This document shows positions 9,820 through 20,448 of a DNA stretch of 64,000 nucleotides, one piece after another; the first letter of the stretch is position 1; the number at the start of each line of letters is the position of its first letter. The notes beneath the pieces were generated by a model. It searched no databases and had not been told where the DNA came from. It saw only the letters and a program-made list of their open reading frames with translations. This stretch comes from Epiperipatus broadwayi (taxonomy: Eukaryota > Onychophora > Udeonychophora > Euonychophora > Peripatidae). A program made the translations under genes and the position numbers. The stretch lies in the NCBI GenBank assembly GCA_028023455.1, contig JAQFVV010012495.1, forward strand, positions 1,643,711 through 1,707,710, given 5' to 3'.

Positions 9820-10016
9820 TATTAAGCAATTAAATCACCCCACATGGTTAAGAAATCCAGTACTGCCCTCTTTGAACTAATATATAAATACATTAGAGTT
9901 CGTATTTCAAAATAGCCAGGCTATTTTGAAATACGAACTCTAATGTATTTATATATTAGTTCACAGAGGGTAGTACTGGATTTCTTAACCATGTGGGGTG
10001 ATTTAATTACTTAATA
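9820..10016. mobile_element. Near-perfect hairpin foldback element (98-bp arms)
   Basis: The left arm 9820-9918 is followed with almost no spacer by its reverse complement, 9919-10016. The centre is GCCAGGC. Outer ends read ATTAAGCAATTAAATCACC and GGTGATTTAATTACTTAAT, and (TA)n borders the left side. Single arms recur at about 5535-5640 and 11946-12058. The next 45 bp (GGCGTTATGCACTGGGATTA) match the end of the element at 5300. Confidence 0.92.
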
Positions 10017-10072
10017 TTTGTATATTTATTTCAGTATGGCGTTATGCACTGGGATTATTTTATATATATATA

Positions 10073-10265
10073 TGGAAGATGAACTACTAACTGATGAATA
10101 CTGGTTCAGCATGAAATACATATATTGGAGATCATTTATCTTTTTCACATGTGTGGTCTTATGAGATACAGTGGCTGGCTGAAGGAAACATGAAAGTCAG
10201 TGTTCAAATCCTCTATATTACATCTAGTCTCCAAGTATGTCAAATATATTTGGTATTTAAAATAT
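10073..10265 (+). mobile_element. SINE-2 copy d
   Basis: Plus-strand copy: GGAAGATGAACTACTAACTG, TTGGAGATCATTTATCTTTT, TGTGTGGTCTTATGAGATAC, GAAAGTCAGTGTTCAAATCC, TATATTACATCTAGTCTCC. It aligns along its length with copy c on the other strand. It ends in an A+T-rich stretch without a clear tail. (TA)n precedes it. Confidence 0.7.
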
Positions 10266-10316
10266 TATATAACCATAAACTTTATTGAAATATTGTGGAT
10301 CATGATAGTGTTAATG

Positions 10317-10503
10317 CTACAAAAATTCTTTTATAGTACCTTTGGTAGTAGATGGAAGTTCTGATGTTCCTCTTTCTGATGTCACAAAAGAATCAAATGC
10401 TTCTGAATGTAATTGAGAATCTCTGATATTGGGCAAAGGTCTAATAAAACTGCCATCAGTTATTCTATGTACTCTATATCGTTGTCCTTGAATTATAGAA
10501 CCC
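10317..10503 (-). CDS. Last exon of a single-pass membrane protein gene (cytoplasmic tail)
   Basis: Minus-strand terminal exon of 187 nt. An acceptor (TATTTTAG|GGG) sits at 10504-10505 and a TAG stop at 10317-10319. It encodes about 62 residues, beginning with the completed codon for Arg and then GSIIQGQRYRVHRITDGSF. It continues with a Ser/Thr-rich tail containing SEAFDSFVTSERGTSELPST and ends IKEFL. It joins in phase with the exon at 10704-10815, whose last two bases AG plus the first G give Arg. The codon use and hydrophilic, Ser/Thr/Glu-rich composition differ from the surrounding noise. The tail follows a membrane segment, so I infer an intracellular tail of a receptor or adhesion-type protein. 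I do not recognise the family. Confidence 0.68.
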
Positions 10504-10703
10504 CTAAAATATACGTAATCTATGATAGTTTTTAAATTGGAAAATAATAAATAAATTATTATTTAATATTTAAAACTTAAAAATTACTATAATTTATAAT
10601 GATGCATTTTTTTTATTTTTCTTTTACATTATTTACAGTTAAATTTACTTATTATATATTAAAAAATCGTAAATAAAAATTACGTTATATTTTTATTGTT
10701 TAC

Positions 10704-10815
10704 CTGTACATTTTTTGAGCGAACCACGCTATAAATACTACAATTACAGCTGCTAGTATAAGTCCTCCAGAAATTATAAAGGTATCACTAAGAACAATAG
10801 CGTTTTTGTGAGAAC
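10704..10815 (-). CDS. Transmembrane exon of the same gene
   Basis: Minus-strand internal exon of 112 nt. The acceptor is AATTATTAG|GT and the donor CAG|GTAAAC, with phase 1 at the start and phase 2 at the end. It encodes about 37 residues: SHKNAIVLSDTF, then a hydrophobic span IISGGLILAAVIVVFIAWF, then the stop-transfer-like AQKMYR. This is the classic layout of a type I single-pass membrane protein. Splicing to 10317-10503 keeps the frame open to the stop. An alternative acceptor (TTCTTAG|TGAT) lies inside the exon. Upstream (extracellular) exons should lie at higher coordinates; one weak candidate is at 12352-12384. The host protein family is unknown to me. Confidence 0.68.
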
Positions 10816-11945
10816 CTAATAATTATAATAAACAACAATTTATTAATATTCTGTTAATAGTTTACGATTATACTTAGCTTTAATTAAATAATTGGTAAGT
10901 GGTGCACAAACGTTCGAAAACGCTTAGTGTATAATAATTAATATATCAACTCTAAAACTCAAACTTCTGTACTAGCGTACCACTCACTAATATTCTTTTA
11001 ATAAACAAACATAAGCCTCAGTTAGATACATATATTATACAATATTTGTTACATCAAGGAAATAGAATTAACCAATCATATTTCACTATTTATAATCATT
11101 CTCCTCAATTCATTCCTCTTATGTCATAGTCCAACTATTTACGATTATAAAATCTTCAGAACTTTGTCAATATTTTTAACAATCTTCACATTTACATATG
11201 TGTATGTGAAGTTTAATGAATTATGTGTGGAAAAATTTAAAACACTTATTATTATATGCTACAATTGATTTTGACAATTACATTTCTAGCAGTACGATAA
11301 TGTTGTAAACCGATTAAGATTTAACACCGCTTTGGGGGAGAATCATATATCCTATTAAGTATAAGATAGTCATAATATAAAAAAAGTGGAGAGACAAAAA
11401 GTGTAAAGAAGAGATGAGAATTAGCAAAATTTGTAAAATCAGATTAATTCAATATATTTTACTTTACAACTGCTAATTACTACAAATATGCACGTATATA
11501 TATATATATATAATTAGATTCCAACACTACCTAAACATTCACAGTAACTATAGTAAACAATATTTCTCACTGCTGTCAAGGCAACCTTCTCACCTTTTTA
11601 ATAGCAAGAATGGAAATCCATTCTTACTAATGATCCATTGAATATATATGAACACTTAAAGATTGCAACTTGACTACAGAGTATGAAATATTGTTACAAT
11701 GAAGTTTAAATAAACCTCTTTAAACATGAATAAAATGTCACTACAATGCAGACTAATAAATAGTCATCTATAACATTACTTGATACAATACTTTTAAATT
11801 GCCCATGTATTATTTAGAAATAATAAGCGAAATAGTGCCTAAAGCTAATCTAGGATAATGATGTAATTAGATTCCGACCAGTCACCACCTAAACATTCAC
11901 AGTAACTATAGTAAACAATATTTTTTTCATATATATATATATATA
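10816..11945. other. Intron-like A+T-rich sequence
   Basis: No gene recognised. The probable intron upstream of the transmembrane exon. Short (TA)n near 11493-11512. A ~45-bp segment around ACCTAAACATTCACAGTAAC occurs twice (about 11528-11565 and 11887-11925), each time preceded by ATTAGATTCC. Confidence 0.5.
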
Positions 11946-12060
11946 TATTAAACATTAAATCATCCCACATGGTTAAGAAATCCAGTAACGCTCTCTGAGA
12001 ACTAATATATAAATATATTAGAATTCGTATTTCAAAATAGCCAGCTCAAAATGATTATTT
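11946..12060 (-). mobile_element. Single arm of the 9820-10016 foldback family
   Basis: Next to (TA)n. It reads ATTAAATCATCCCACATGG ... TCCAGTAACGCTCTCTGAG ... TTCGTATTTCAAAATAGCC, matching one arm of the palindrome at 9820-10016 at moderate identity. The second arm is absent. Confidence 0.75.
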
Positions 12061-12351
12061 TCTATATATATAATATTTTGATATAATAATGAGAATTTTC
12101 TGTTTATTAAAACAGAATAAATTTTCAGTTGGAATATAATTAGAGAACCACCAATTAAACCTGAAGCACGCGCGAGTATTTGCCTGATTTAACATTAGAT
12201 TAACATTTAAAATTTCATGAGTATTAATTCCGATTTTATACTTTTTTATGTTTGATAATTTGAAGATTCATAACTTCTCTGAAAAGTGAACAGAAACTAT
12301 GCAACTCCCTTAACAATTATGCAAATTACATTAAATATTCTCATGGCCTAC

Positions 12352-12384
12352 CGATGAAGACATTGATATTATGACGGGAAGTTT
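12352..12384 (-). CDS. Weak candidate micro-exon upstream of the membrane exon
   Basis: 33 nt between an acceptor-like AATCACAG|AAA and a donor ATCG|GTAGGC. It reads TSRHNINVFI and ends with one base that would join in phase with the exon at 10704-10815 (giving Gly). The larger surrounding segment, about 12352-12450, is also open in another frame on this strand, but that frame does not match the required phase. The phase match is the only support. Confidence 0.2.
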
Positions 12385-12664
12385 CTGTGATTTAAGCTGG
12401 AATATACTTCCCTTTGATGTAAATCGTCGAATTGTCACATATAAAATAAGTATTTCATCTTTTTTATCATTCATGTGATGTTTCGTGTGTTAAGTTGAAA
12501 GTATTTTAGTTAAAGTAAATCAGACAAATGTTATTGTTAATTATTTTGTGCATGTGATACATATAAACACACACAAAAAACTGTTACATGGATATTTTTG
12601 TTTTTGTCATGATTCAAAATAGTTGTGAATCTTCGAATTCTCATATATAAATATATCTAGTTTT

Positions 12665-12767
12665 GTCAAGCGTTGATGGTCGAGAAGTCAGCACAGCTGC
12701 CTTGTAAGCAGTTGGCCCGGGTTAGCGGGTTCGCTTCCTGGCCGATGCTATGACACGTGAGAAAAAA
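12665..12767 (+). mobile_element. tRNA-Gly-derived SINE (SINE-1, copy B)
   Basis: Starts GTCAAGCGTTGATGG. It has the tRNA-Gly-like block AGCTGCCTTGTAAGCAGTTG and B box GGGTTCGCTTCCTGG, and ends GATGCTATGACACGTGAG plus an A run. A 12-bp target duplication, ATATCTAGTTTT, flanks it at 12653-12664 and 12768-12779. A short internal insertion (GTTAGCGG) widens the T arm relative to copy C, so the tRNA fold is not intact. Confidence 0.9.
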
Positions 12768-12779
12768 ATATCTAGTTTT

Positions 12780-15415
12780 ATCTATTAATTTTATAAAATC
12801 TTGTATAATAATCTGTCTTACAAATTGAGTTGATATTTCCAATTTTAATGGTCGATAACAAAACAGAGAATATGATCTTCAAAAATTAATCGAAAGAGGT
12901 TTTTTTTTTTTAAACTAAGCACAATTTTAAAACATGCACTTTGCCAATAACTTTAGCATCATGTATGTACAATGCTTAGAAAGCATGTTATACTGCAACC
13001 TTGTTACCAAAAGTTTTGTTATTTTCTACACGGCTTCTCAGAAGAAGTGTCCGTTATCTTCTAATTGTTAGAGATCAAGGTATCTATCTCACGTTTTATG
13101 TTTTGATCTCTGCAGTCAATTATATATATATATTAAATTTACAGTGTGTTACTTCAGAATTCACAAATAATAAAGATTAATTGAGTCAAGATATTCTGTG
13201 ATATTTAATCTTAGTGCTTAAAATGAATTATTTATAAAAGAAGTTTATAAATGCAAGTAAAAGAAATTAAAAGAAAACGAGTTAGTACAAAAATTAAATA
13301 AATTAGCATAGCTTATTGTAAAAATATAAAACCACATACATTTATAAATTTAAAAAAATTCAGAATAGCACAACTTTAGTATTTTATTATATATCATTCA
13401 TTAAATTTACACAAACTCACTTGAGATCATATTAAATATATATATATGTGCGTGAGCGCGCGTGTGTGATATTAACATTAATACTATGAAACATTTATGC
13501 TGTTTACTTAATTATATATATATTGAATTTATATGGAAATAATCAAAACTTCAGTGAGCTATTCCTAACATACATACATCAATAAATGCAAATAATATAG
13601 AAATACTGTTTATTCCTTGAATTCTGATGGTTTAAGAATCCATTTATTGATTTTGTTAAAAAGTGGAATGTGAAATTTGTATGTGATCCTGTTTAAGTAT
13701 GCGCAACTTATTTTGAAATTACAAATAAAAATTCAGAGGAGAAAAATGGTTTCCCATTTTTAACAATGTGTCAATAGTAACCAAAACATCAATTTAGTAT
13801 ATATATATGGTATAATCTATTACAATGCCTGAAACCTCAAAATGTAATGGTTTATATTAAATATACCAAAAATCTGTAGTGATGATTAAAATGGCATTAG
13901 CACCCTGAAAGATAAATTTCACATAATTATTCCAAACGCATTTCTTTAATTTTTTTTAGATTCAATTTAAATTAATCTCAAGCGCCATTTCATTTATAGA
14001 AAGAATACTTCTGGATGCATTATTATGTCTGATCATCATCACTTTGATGTATTTACATTATTTCAGTATGACTCTAGGATTCTCAGGTTAAGTGATATAT
14101 TAATGGTATATGTTTGGAATGAGTTCATATAGCAAAATAACTAAATTTAATATTAAAATAATATAATTTATTTACACTAATTGTAAAATAAATAAAATAA
14201 CAAAATTGTTGTTTGTATATTTGCAACAACCATAATATCATAAAATGAATAAAATATAAAATATGGAAATTAACACAATGTAATTATAAATATATAAAAA
14301 TCCTATAATAAAATGTTTTAACCATTGTTTTTGTTAGTAATATAACCTTAAGCTCTACCTTTCATAAACATCCTCAATAAGTTTTTAAAAATTCAGTCTT
14401 TGTTTTAATTAATCTCCTTGAGCATCAAAGATGGTAGAAAATGAAAATGGGTTTTACTATGGCCAAATATAAGGTAGGTCTTATGGTGGAGTCCTCTTCT
14501 TTTCTTACAGCATAGTTTCCTTTTTGTAAAGCAAGTAAAGTTGTATTCCATGTAATATGATACATATCCTATGATATGTATTCATATCTTGCTAAAACTA
14601 CATAATACCATGTCTTTGAAAGATATGTTTTGAGTTGATCAGCCACTCATGATAAATATTCTTCTGGTAGCAAATATTATTTAAGTTAGATGTAGTATTG
14701 GAAAAATACTTTTTAAACAGTTTGCAATGTAAAGCTATTTGAAGCTAATCTGAAGAAAAATATTTTCATTAGCAGCTTTTCTTTCTAAAAGCTACAGCAT
14801 CAGAATTAACCTTTGACTGAGTATAATTATTCATCTTTTGGGCTTACTTGCTGATAACAATCTTTTATTACTCTATCCAAATTTTCTCCTCTCTTCCCAG
14901 AAGCAATCTGCAATGCTATCTTCTCTTATTCAAACTAAAAACCACTGATTTTTATACCTATTTTTGTTTTTTCCCCAAATTGATGCTATCATATCCCATC
15001 ATACTATGTCTTTTGTATATTTATTTTGTTACCTTAATAATTATGTTTATGAGTTTATGGCAATGGACAAGTTAATTAACTCTTTATTAATTTTTATACT
15101 AGAACGTTGCTTACAAAACAACTTTTATATCAAATTCAAATACTAGATTTAATATAATTTTACCAAAGATATTTTCCCTTTCATATTCAGATAGGCTAAA
15201 AAGAAAAAGAAATAAAAGAGAAACAATATTATGGACAGCTATTTAAATTTTATTGCCTTATAATTTTTAATAAAATATTTGAATTTGTCATCAGATTTAT
15301 CACAAGAAAAAGGAAAGTTTTTTCTTTAAAGCTTCTTCCAAAAGGCAAATCTGAGAGGTTACTTTTGTAATATATTTTCTTTTTTTTTTTAAAAAAAAAT
15401 TATGCATCTACATAT
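12780..15415. other. Intergenic or intronic A+T-rich sequence
   Basis: No supported gene. Short (TA)n tracts at about 13121, 13437 and 13800, a TG/CG-rich run near 13448-13468, and a segment at 13565-13700 that resembles 20600-20745 (CAT-ACATCAA-AAATG, CCATTTATTGATTTTGTTAA). These last two look like an old dispersed repeat. Open frames at 14848-15146 lack recognisable protein character. Confidence 0.5.
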
Positions 15416-16854
15416 TATACCGTTTATTTATATATGGTACATATGTATTGGCATTTGGTAAAAGCTAAAAAGTAAATTTACATTTTTTTTGTTTGTATAA
15501 TTTATTTTTATAAAACGTAAGATGAAAGTTAAATTTTAGTCCACATTTTTTTTAGTCTAATTAAAAATAAAAATTGGAGAGAATAAATGACATGCAGATT
15601 ACTAATCCAGATAAATTAAAATAATTCCAAACGTAAAAAGATAAGCTAAAAGAAAAATATTTTAGCTAAATAAAGATGGCGGAAAACTTGATATAAAAGA
15701 TAACTTTATAACGTAAATTTTATAAAAAATGTACAAGATTATTAATGTATATTTTTGACAAACAAAAGGTATGCGCAGAAGTCTGAAAACTGGACCTCAA
15801 GTATAAAAGGAAGAGGCCAGTTTGATCAATGTCTTTGGCTTATCTGTTATTCTTTTGGCTGGTCTAGGGTTATAGAATCCAAGACCACTCCACGATGAAC
15901 TAATACTTCATGCAGGAGTAGACCGGAGCTTTAGCTGACATCGTTACTGAAGATGAACACCAGAAAAGCTTTCGCGACTAGCCTTGGAATCAGGACCAAG
16001 AACAAATTAAAACTAATGGCCATAAACTCATTCTAACCCAGAAAAACTATGCATAGTAATCTACAAGCTTTGTGAACTCACTAAACATAATGGTAAGTTA
16101 AGACTATTTATTCCTGATTGTGACAAAATTAAGCGTTTGCAAACAATTCTTAAAATAATCCCGATAGAGACATTAATTTTCTTATTACAGAGACTTTCAT
16201 TTAAATAACTTTATACAAGATCTTGGAAATGAATTGTACTAAGTGAACATTATTAAATTACTTTATCCACTGTTTTTTATAAAGTGATTCATGTCTGAAT
16301 TGGCATGTGTTCTTTCCAATTTATTTGATTAGTAATTTCTCTATTTTAATCTGTTAGAATAAAATGTTTATTTTTAATATCAACCTTTTTCATTTGTACA
16401 TTATTAATAATAGTTATTAATTATTATTAAATTTATTAATATTAGTTTAGTGATGTTTAAAAATATAATTTACCTTTGCCAATATGTTTAATAAGTTTCA
16501 GGAATAATAATATTTAGGGAATAATTCTAATTCACGGTAAAAATATAATACCGCTTATTTTACAAAAACATTTTTCTTTTTACTTTACGAGTTATGATTT
16601 TGTTTGATGCTGAATCAGTGGGTCTAATCGACTCTGGCACCCTCATTTATAAATTAAAAACTGATTCAGTTCACAATTGTAATCGTAACAATTCTAGGCC
16701 GAGTTGATCAGGAAAGATAGTTATGTTTTTAGAATAATAATGAAATGTTCTTTTTTTTGAATAAAAAAATGAAACTTTTTTTTCTTTTACATAACTTGAT
16801 CAACTCATGCTGTTTATATGCGTATAGAGGCCTAGCAAGAAGGAAAACATTATA
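15416..16854 (+). mobile_element. LTR-like repeat, copy 1 (upstream of a pair)
   Basis: A 1.44-kb repeat present three times in the window. It has LTR-type signals in the expected order: a core promoter TATAAAAGG at 15802-15810, a transcribed leader (CTTATCTGTTATTCTTTTGG), a splice-donor-like ATGGTAAGTTAAG near 16091, and AATAAA near 16358. The end is GGAAAACATTATA. Comparing copies suggests ends of the form TGTAACG ... CGTTACA. A TGG-initiated sequence (TGGCTTCCCAATGTGAGGC) begins two bases after the end, as a primer-binding site would. I could not assign it to a tRNA. The promoter strand is plus. Confidence 0.7.
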
Positions 16855-17527
16855 ATGGCTTCCCAATGTGAGGCTTCGATACAACAACCACAACCTGAGA
16901 TCATAGCCAGAAAATAGATAGTAGTTTTTTTTAAAAAAATTATGAAAACTAATTAACTAATTAAACTGTGATTATTAAAATATAAAAAATATTTTTTTAA
17001 TATGACTTACAGAAAGAAAAAATATATGTATATTTTTTTGATATGTCTAAAAAAAACACGTGCCTGATGTAAATGTAAGTCACAAGTATTTGACCGGGTA
17101 GGCAGTTACTGAAGAGAGGAAAAAGCATAGCCCCAGTCCTTGTATGCAGTATATTAACATAAGACCACCTTTATATGCCCATCAGTCTATTTCTAGCAGG
17201 GATCCCAATAAAGGGGAGAACGGATCAAGTTGGACCAAGTTGCCGTGAGCCTGTAAGACTCAAAATGATGAGCAACACTTGTTTGTGCTTATAACTTGGG
17301 CTTCTTATCATTACCATTACACTTAAGTGGAAAGGACACAGATGAATGTGAAAATATTTTTCATTCCTGCTGTGTTAGACCTAAAAGTGGGCATTAAAGC
17401 CGAACATCGCTTGTGAATGAATCAGCATGCTAATACAAAAAAAAAAACACACGAATATGGACTTAAAGCTTAAGAATAAAATTAGTTTAAACCCCTATTT
17501 TAGTCTCATCTCCTGGCCCTGGTGGTA
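16855..17527 (+). mobile_element. Short non-coding interior between two LTR-like repeats
   Basis: About 670 bp. It starts with the primer-site-like TGG sequence and shows no gag or pol similarity. It contains moderately GC-rich blocks (CATAGCCCCAGTCCTTGTA, GGGATCCCAATAAAGGGGAG, CTGGCCCTGGTGGTAGTAC). If the flanking repeats are LTRs, this is a deleted, non-autonomous element of the TRIM or LARD type. No clear polypurine tract precedes copy 2, which argues for internal rearrangement. Confidence 0.5.
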
Positions 17528-18930
17528 GTACAAATGTATTGGCATTTGGTAAAAGCTAAAAAGTAAATTTACATTTTTTTTGTTTGTATAATTTATTTTT
17601 ATAAAACGTATGATGAAAGTTAAATTTTAGTCCACATTTTTTTTAGTCTAATTAAAAATAAAAATTGGAGAGAATAATGACACACAGATAAATTAAAATA
17701 ATTGCAAACGTAAAAAGATAAGCTAAAAGAAAAATATTTTAGCTAAATAAAGATGGCCGAAAAACTTGATAAAAAAGAGAACTTTATAACGTAAATTTTA
17801 TAAAGAATGTACTAGATTATTAATGTATATTTTTGACAAACAAAAGGTATGTACAGCAGTCCGAAAACTGGACCTCGAGTATAAAAGGAAGAAGCCAGTT
17901 TGATCAATGTCTTTGACTTATCTGTTATTCTTTTGGCTGGTTTAGGGTTATAGAATCCAAGACCACTCCACGATGAACTAATACTTCATGCAGGAGTAGA
18001 CCGGAGCTTTAGCTGACATCGTTACTGAAGATGAACACCAGAAAAGCTTTCGTGACTAGCCTTGGAATCAGGACCAAGAACAAATTAAAACTAATGGCCA
18101 TGAACTCATTCTAACCCAGAAAAACTATGCACAGTAATCTACAAGCTTCGTGAACTCACTAAACATAATGGTAAGTTAAGACTATTTATTCCTGATTGTG
18201 ACAAAATTAAGCGTTTGCAAACAATTCTTAAAATAATCCCGATAGAGACATTAATTTTCTTATTAAAGAGACTTTCATTTAAATAACTTTATACAAGATC
18301 TTGGAAATGAATTGTACTATGGGAACATTATTAAATTACTTTATCCACTGTTTTTTATAAAGTGATTCATGTTTGGATTGGCATGTGTTCTTTCCAATTT
18401 ATTTGATTAGTAATTTCTCTAATTTAATCTGTTAGAATAAAATGTTTATTTCTAATATCAACCTTTTTCATTTGTACATTATTAATAATAGTTATTAATT
18501 ATTATTAAATTTATTAATATTAGTTTAATGATGTTTAAAAATATAATTTACCTTTGCCAATATGTTTAATAAGTTCAAGGAATAATAATATTTACGGAAT
18601 AATTCTAATTCACGGTAAAAATATAATACCGCTTATTTTACAAAAACATTTTTCTTTTTAATTTATGAGTTACAATTTTGTTTGACACCAAATGAGTGGG
18701 TCTAATCGACTCTGGCACCCTCATTTATAAATTAAAAACTGATTCAGCTCACAATTGTAATCGTAACAATTCTAGGCCGAGTTGATCAGGAAAGATAGTT
18801 ATGTTTTTAGAATAATAATGAAACGTTCTTTTTTTTTAATAAAAAAATGAAACTTTTTTCTTTTACATAACTTGATCAACTTGCGCTGTTTATATGCATA
18901 TAGAGGCCTAGTAAGACAGAAAACGTTATA
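17528..18930 (+). mobile_element. LTR-like repeat, copy 2
   Basis: Nearly identical to copy 1 over ~1.4 kb and in the same orientation. TATAAAA lies at 17880-17886 and the AATAAA-type signal near 18436. The end AAAACGTTATA lies at 18920-18930. It lacks the first ~25 bp seen in copies 1 and 3 and begins at TACAAATGTATTGGC. Near its 3' end an internal inverted repeat (GAGTTGATCAGG ... ACTTGATCAACT) is conserved in all three copies. Confidence 0.75.
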
Positions 18931-19578
18931 ATATATAAAACTTAAATTAACTATTTTCTCTTTTTCTCCTTTATTTAAGGAGTTATAATTTTACTATTTT
19001 TAATTTTAAACAATATATAAGTTTAAATATTCATATTGATAACTCACCCCCCCCTCTCAGCAAACTATATGTAAATTAATAGAAATCCATCATTTTGTAC
19101 TTTTTCATTTATTGACAACAGAGCTTAAAGACAGTGTTATCATTCTCACTTTCATTGTTTTGACATCTCATAACTCAGTGAGAGGTAGTTATTTCCATTT
19201 CAATTACAGATATTTAAATAAAAAAAGTTATGATTATTTATTATTACATTTATTAAACTAATATTACATCTAATATTCAGAAGTTATTAAAAATAAGACA
19301 CATTCTACATCCCCTGTATTTATTAATGATTTCAAATTATTTAGTTTATACATAAATTATTGCAATAAACAAAATTCACTTTATAATTTCAAAACTACAT
19401 CAAAAGCTAAGTTTATATAACAACCGAGCTTAAAGAGAGAATAGTATCACTATCTCATTTTGATGTAACATAATTCAGTGGGAGATAAGTTATTGCCATT
19501 TCAGTTACACACACATATATATATGATAATTAAAGCAAGTTATAAATTTCATAACTTGCCTTTAAGCTTTCATTTTGT
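18931..19578. other. Unassigned sequence before the palindromes
   Basis: No gene. A degenerate direct repeat is visible: ACAGAGCTTAAAGACAG...CATTCTCACTTTCATTG...CTCAGTGAGAGGTAGTTATT near 19120-19205 recurs near 19423-19505. A C run (19046-19053) and a short (TA)n at about 19513-19523 are present. GCAAGTTATAAATTTCATAACTTGC near 19536-19560 is a perfect small hairpin. Confidence 0.5.
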
Positions 19579-19830
19579 GATCACTAGATGGAGCTTACCA
19601 ATCAGCTCCAAACAAGCTTTGTTTACATAAGTGCCGAAAGAGATAGAATTCAAAATGTCTATCATTGGCTCACATCAGTAAAAGGCTGGGAGATCTCCCA
19701 GCCTTTCACTGATGTGAGCCAATAAGCTCAAAAACAGCTGACAATGGTAGAGATTTTGAATTCTATCTCTTTTGGTACTTATGTAAACAAAGCTTGTTTG
19801 GAGCTGATTGGTAAGCTCCATCTAGTGATC
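19579..19830. mobile_element. Palindromic foldback element (CTAGATGG type)
   Basis: Outer ends TGATCACTAGATGGAGCTTA and its reverse complement enclose matching arms that include GCTTTGTTTACATAAGT and TAGAATTCAAAAT. The arms meet at the perfect centre CTGGGAGATCTCCCAG (19686-19701). The right arm has a ~20-bp extra segment. No ORF. (TA)n follows directly at 19831. Related subsequences occur in the 400-bp array at 3263-5290 and in the inverted repeat at 43622-43870. Confidence 0.92.
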
Positions 19831-19849
19831 ATATATATATAATATAAAA

Positions 19850-20448
19850 TAATAAATTTAATGGTAATAAACTATTATAAACTATTTTTCAATCTGAATA
19901 AGTACTTTCCATTAATTTCTTAAACCTGGCTCAGTTGCCATTAAATTAAAAAAAACAACAACAAACAAAGCAGAAGCAAACATCATCAATTCAAATCCCA
20001 TGAATCCTTATTTTAATGCTGGCAGCTTGTCTATTTATTAAATGCATTTTCTTCCTATTTATAAAAATTGCCTTCTTAATTTTTCTTTTATTATGGTTTC
20101 TCTCTTCATGCAGAATTGTCACACTTTCAAAATCAAATTTATAGTTATATTTACATGTTTTTTGTGTGTTGCTTTTGAAAGTGTGAAAATTCTTCATGAA
20201 GAGAGAAATCATAATAAAAGAAAAATTAAGGAGGCAATTTTTATAAATAGGAATAAAATGCATTTAATAAATAGACAAGCTGTTAACATTAAAATACGGG
20301 ATTCATGGGATTTAAATTAGTGATGTTTGCTTCCTCTTTGTTTTTTTAATTTAATGACAGTTGGAGCAGGTTTAAGAAATTAACTGAAAATACTTATGCT
20401 GATTGAAAAACTCTTTATAATAGTTTATTACCGTTAAATTTATTATTT
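19850..20448. mobile_element. Large palindrome built from two PLE endonuclease tails
   Basis: Arms of about 280 bp (19850-20133 and 20172-20448) are reverse complements with scattered mismatches. The left arm (minus) encodes ILHEERNHNKRKIKKAIFIN and then HLINRQAASIKI. The right arm (plus) encodes ILHEERNHNKRKIKEAIFIN and then HLINRQAVNIKI. This is the C-terminal part of a PLE GIY-YIG endonuclease, with the helix containing the E-A-x-x-I signature. Each arm continues into a shared 3' untranslated region, so the two tails point outward from the centre. It is a foldback structure made of PLE 3' ends. Confidence 0.85.

Noticed and set aside
12352-12450. A ~100-nt minus-strand open segment as a large extracellular exon
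   Set aside because: The frame that stays open does not match the phase needed to join the transmembrane exon; only a 33-nt micro-exon fits, and that is listed at low confidence.
14848-15146. Small plus-strand ORFs (75 and 60 residues)
   Set aside because: Phe/Leu/Tyr-rich frames expected from A+T-rich DNA, with no motif and no splice context.
19991-20320. Two overlapping ~90-residue ORFs on opposite strands as novel small proteins
   Set aside because: They are the two arms of one palindrome and encode PLE endonuclease tails.
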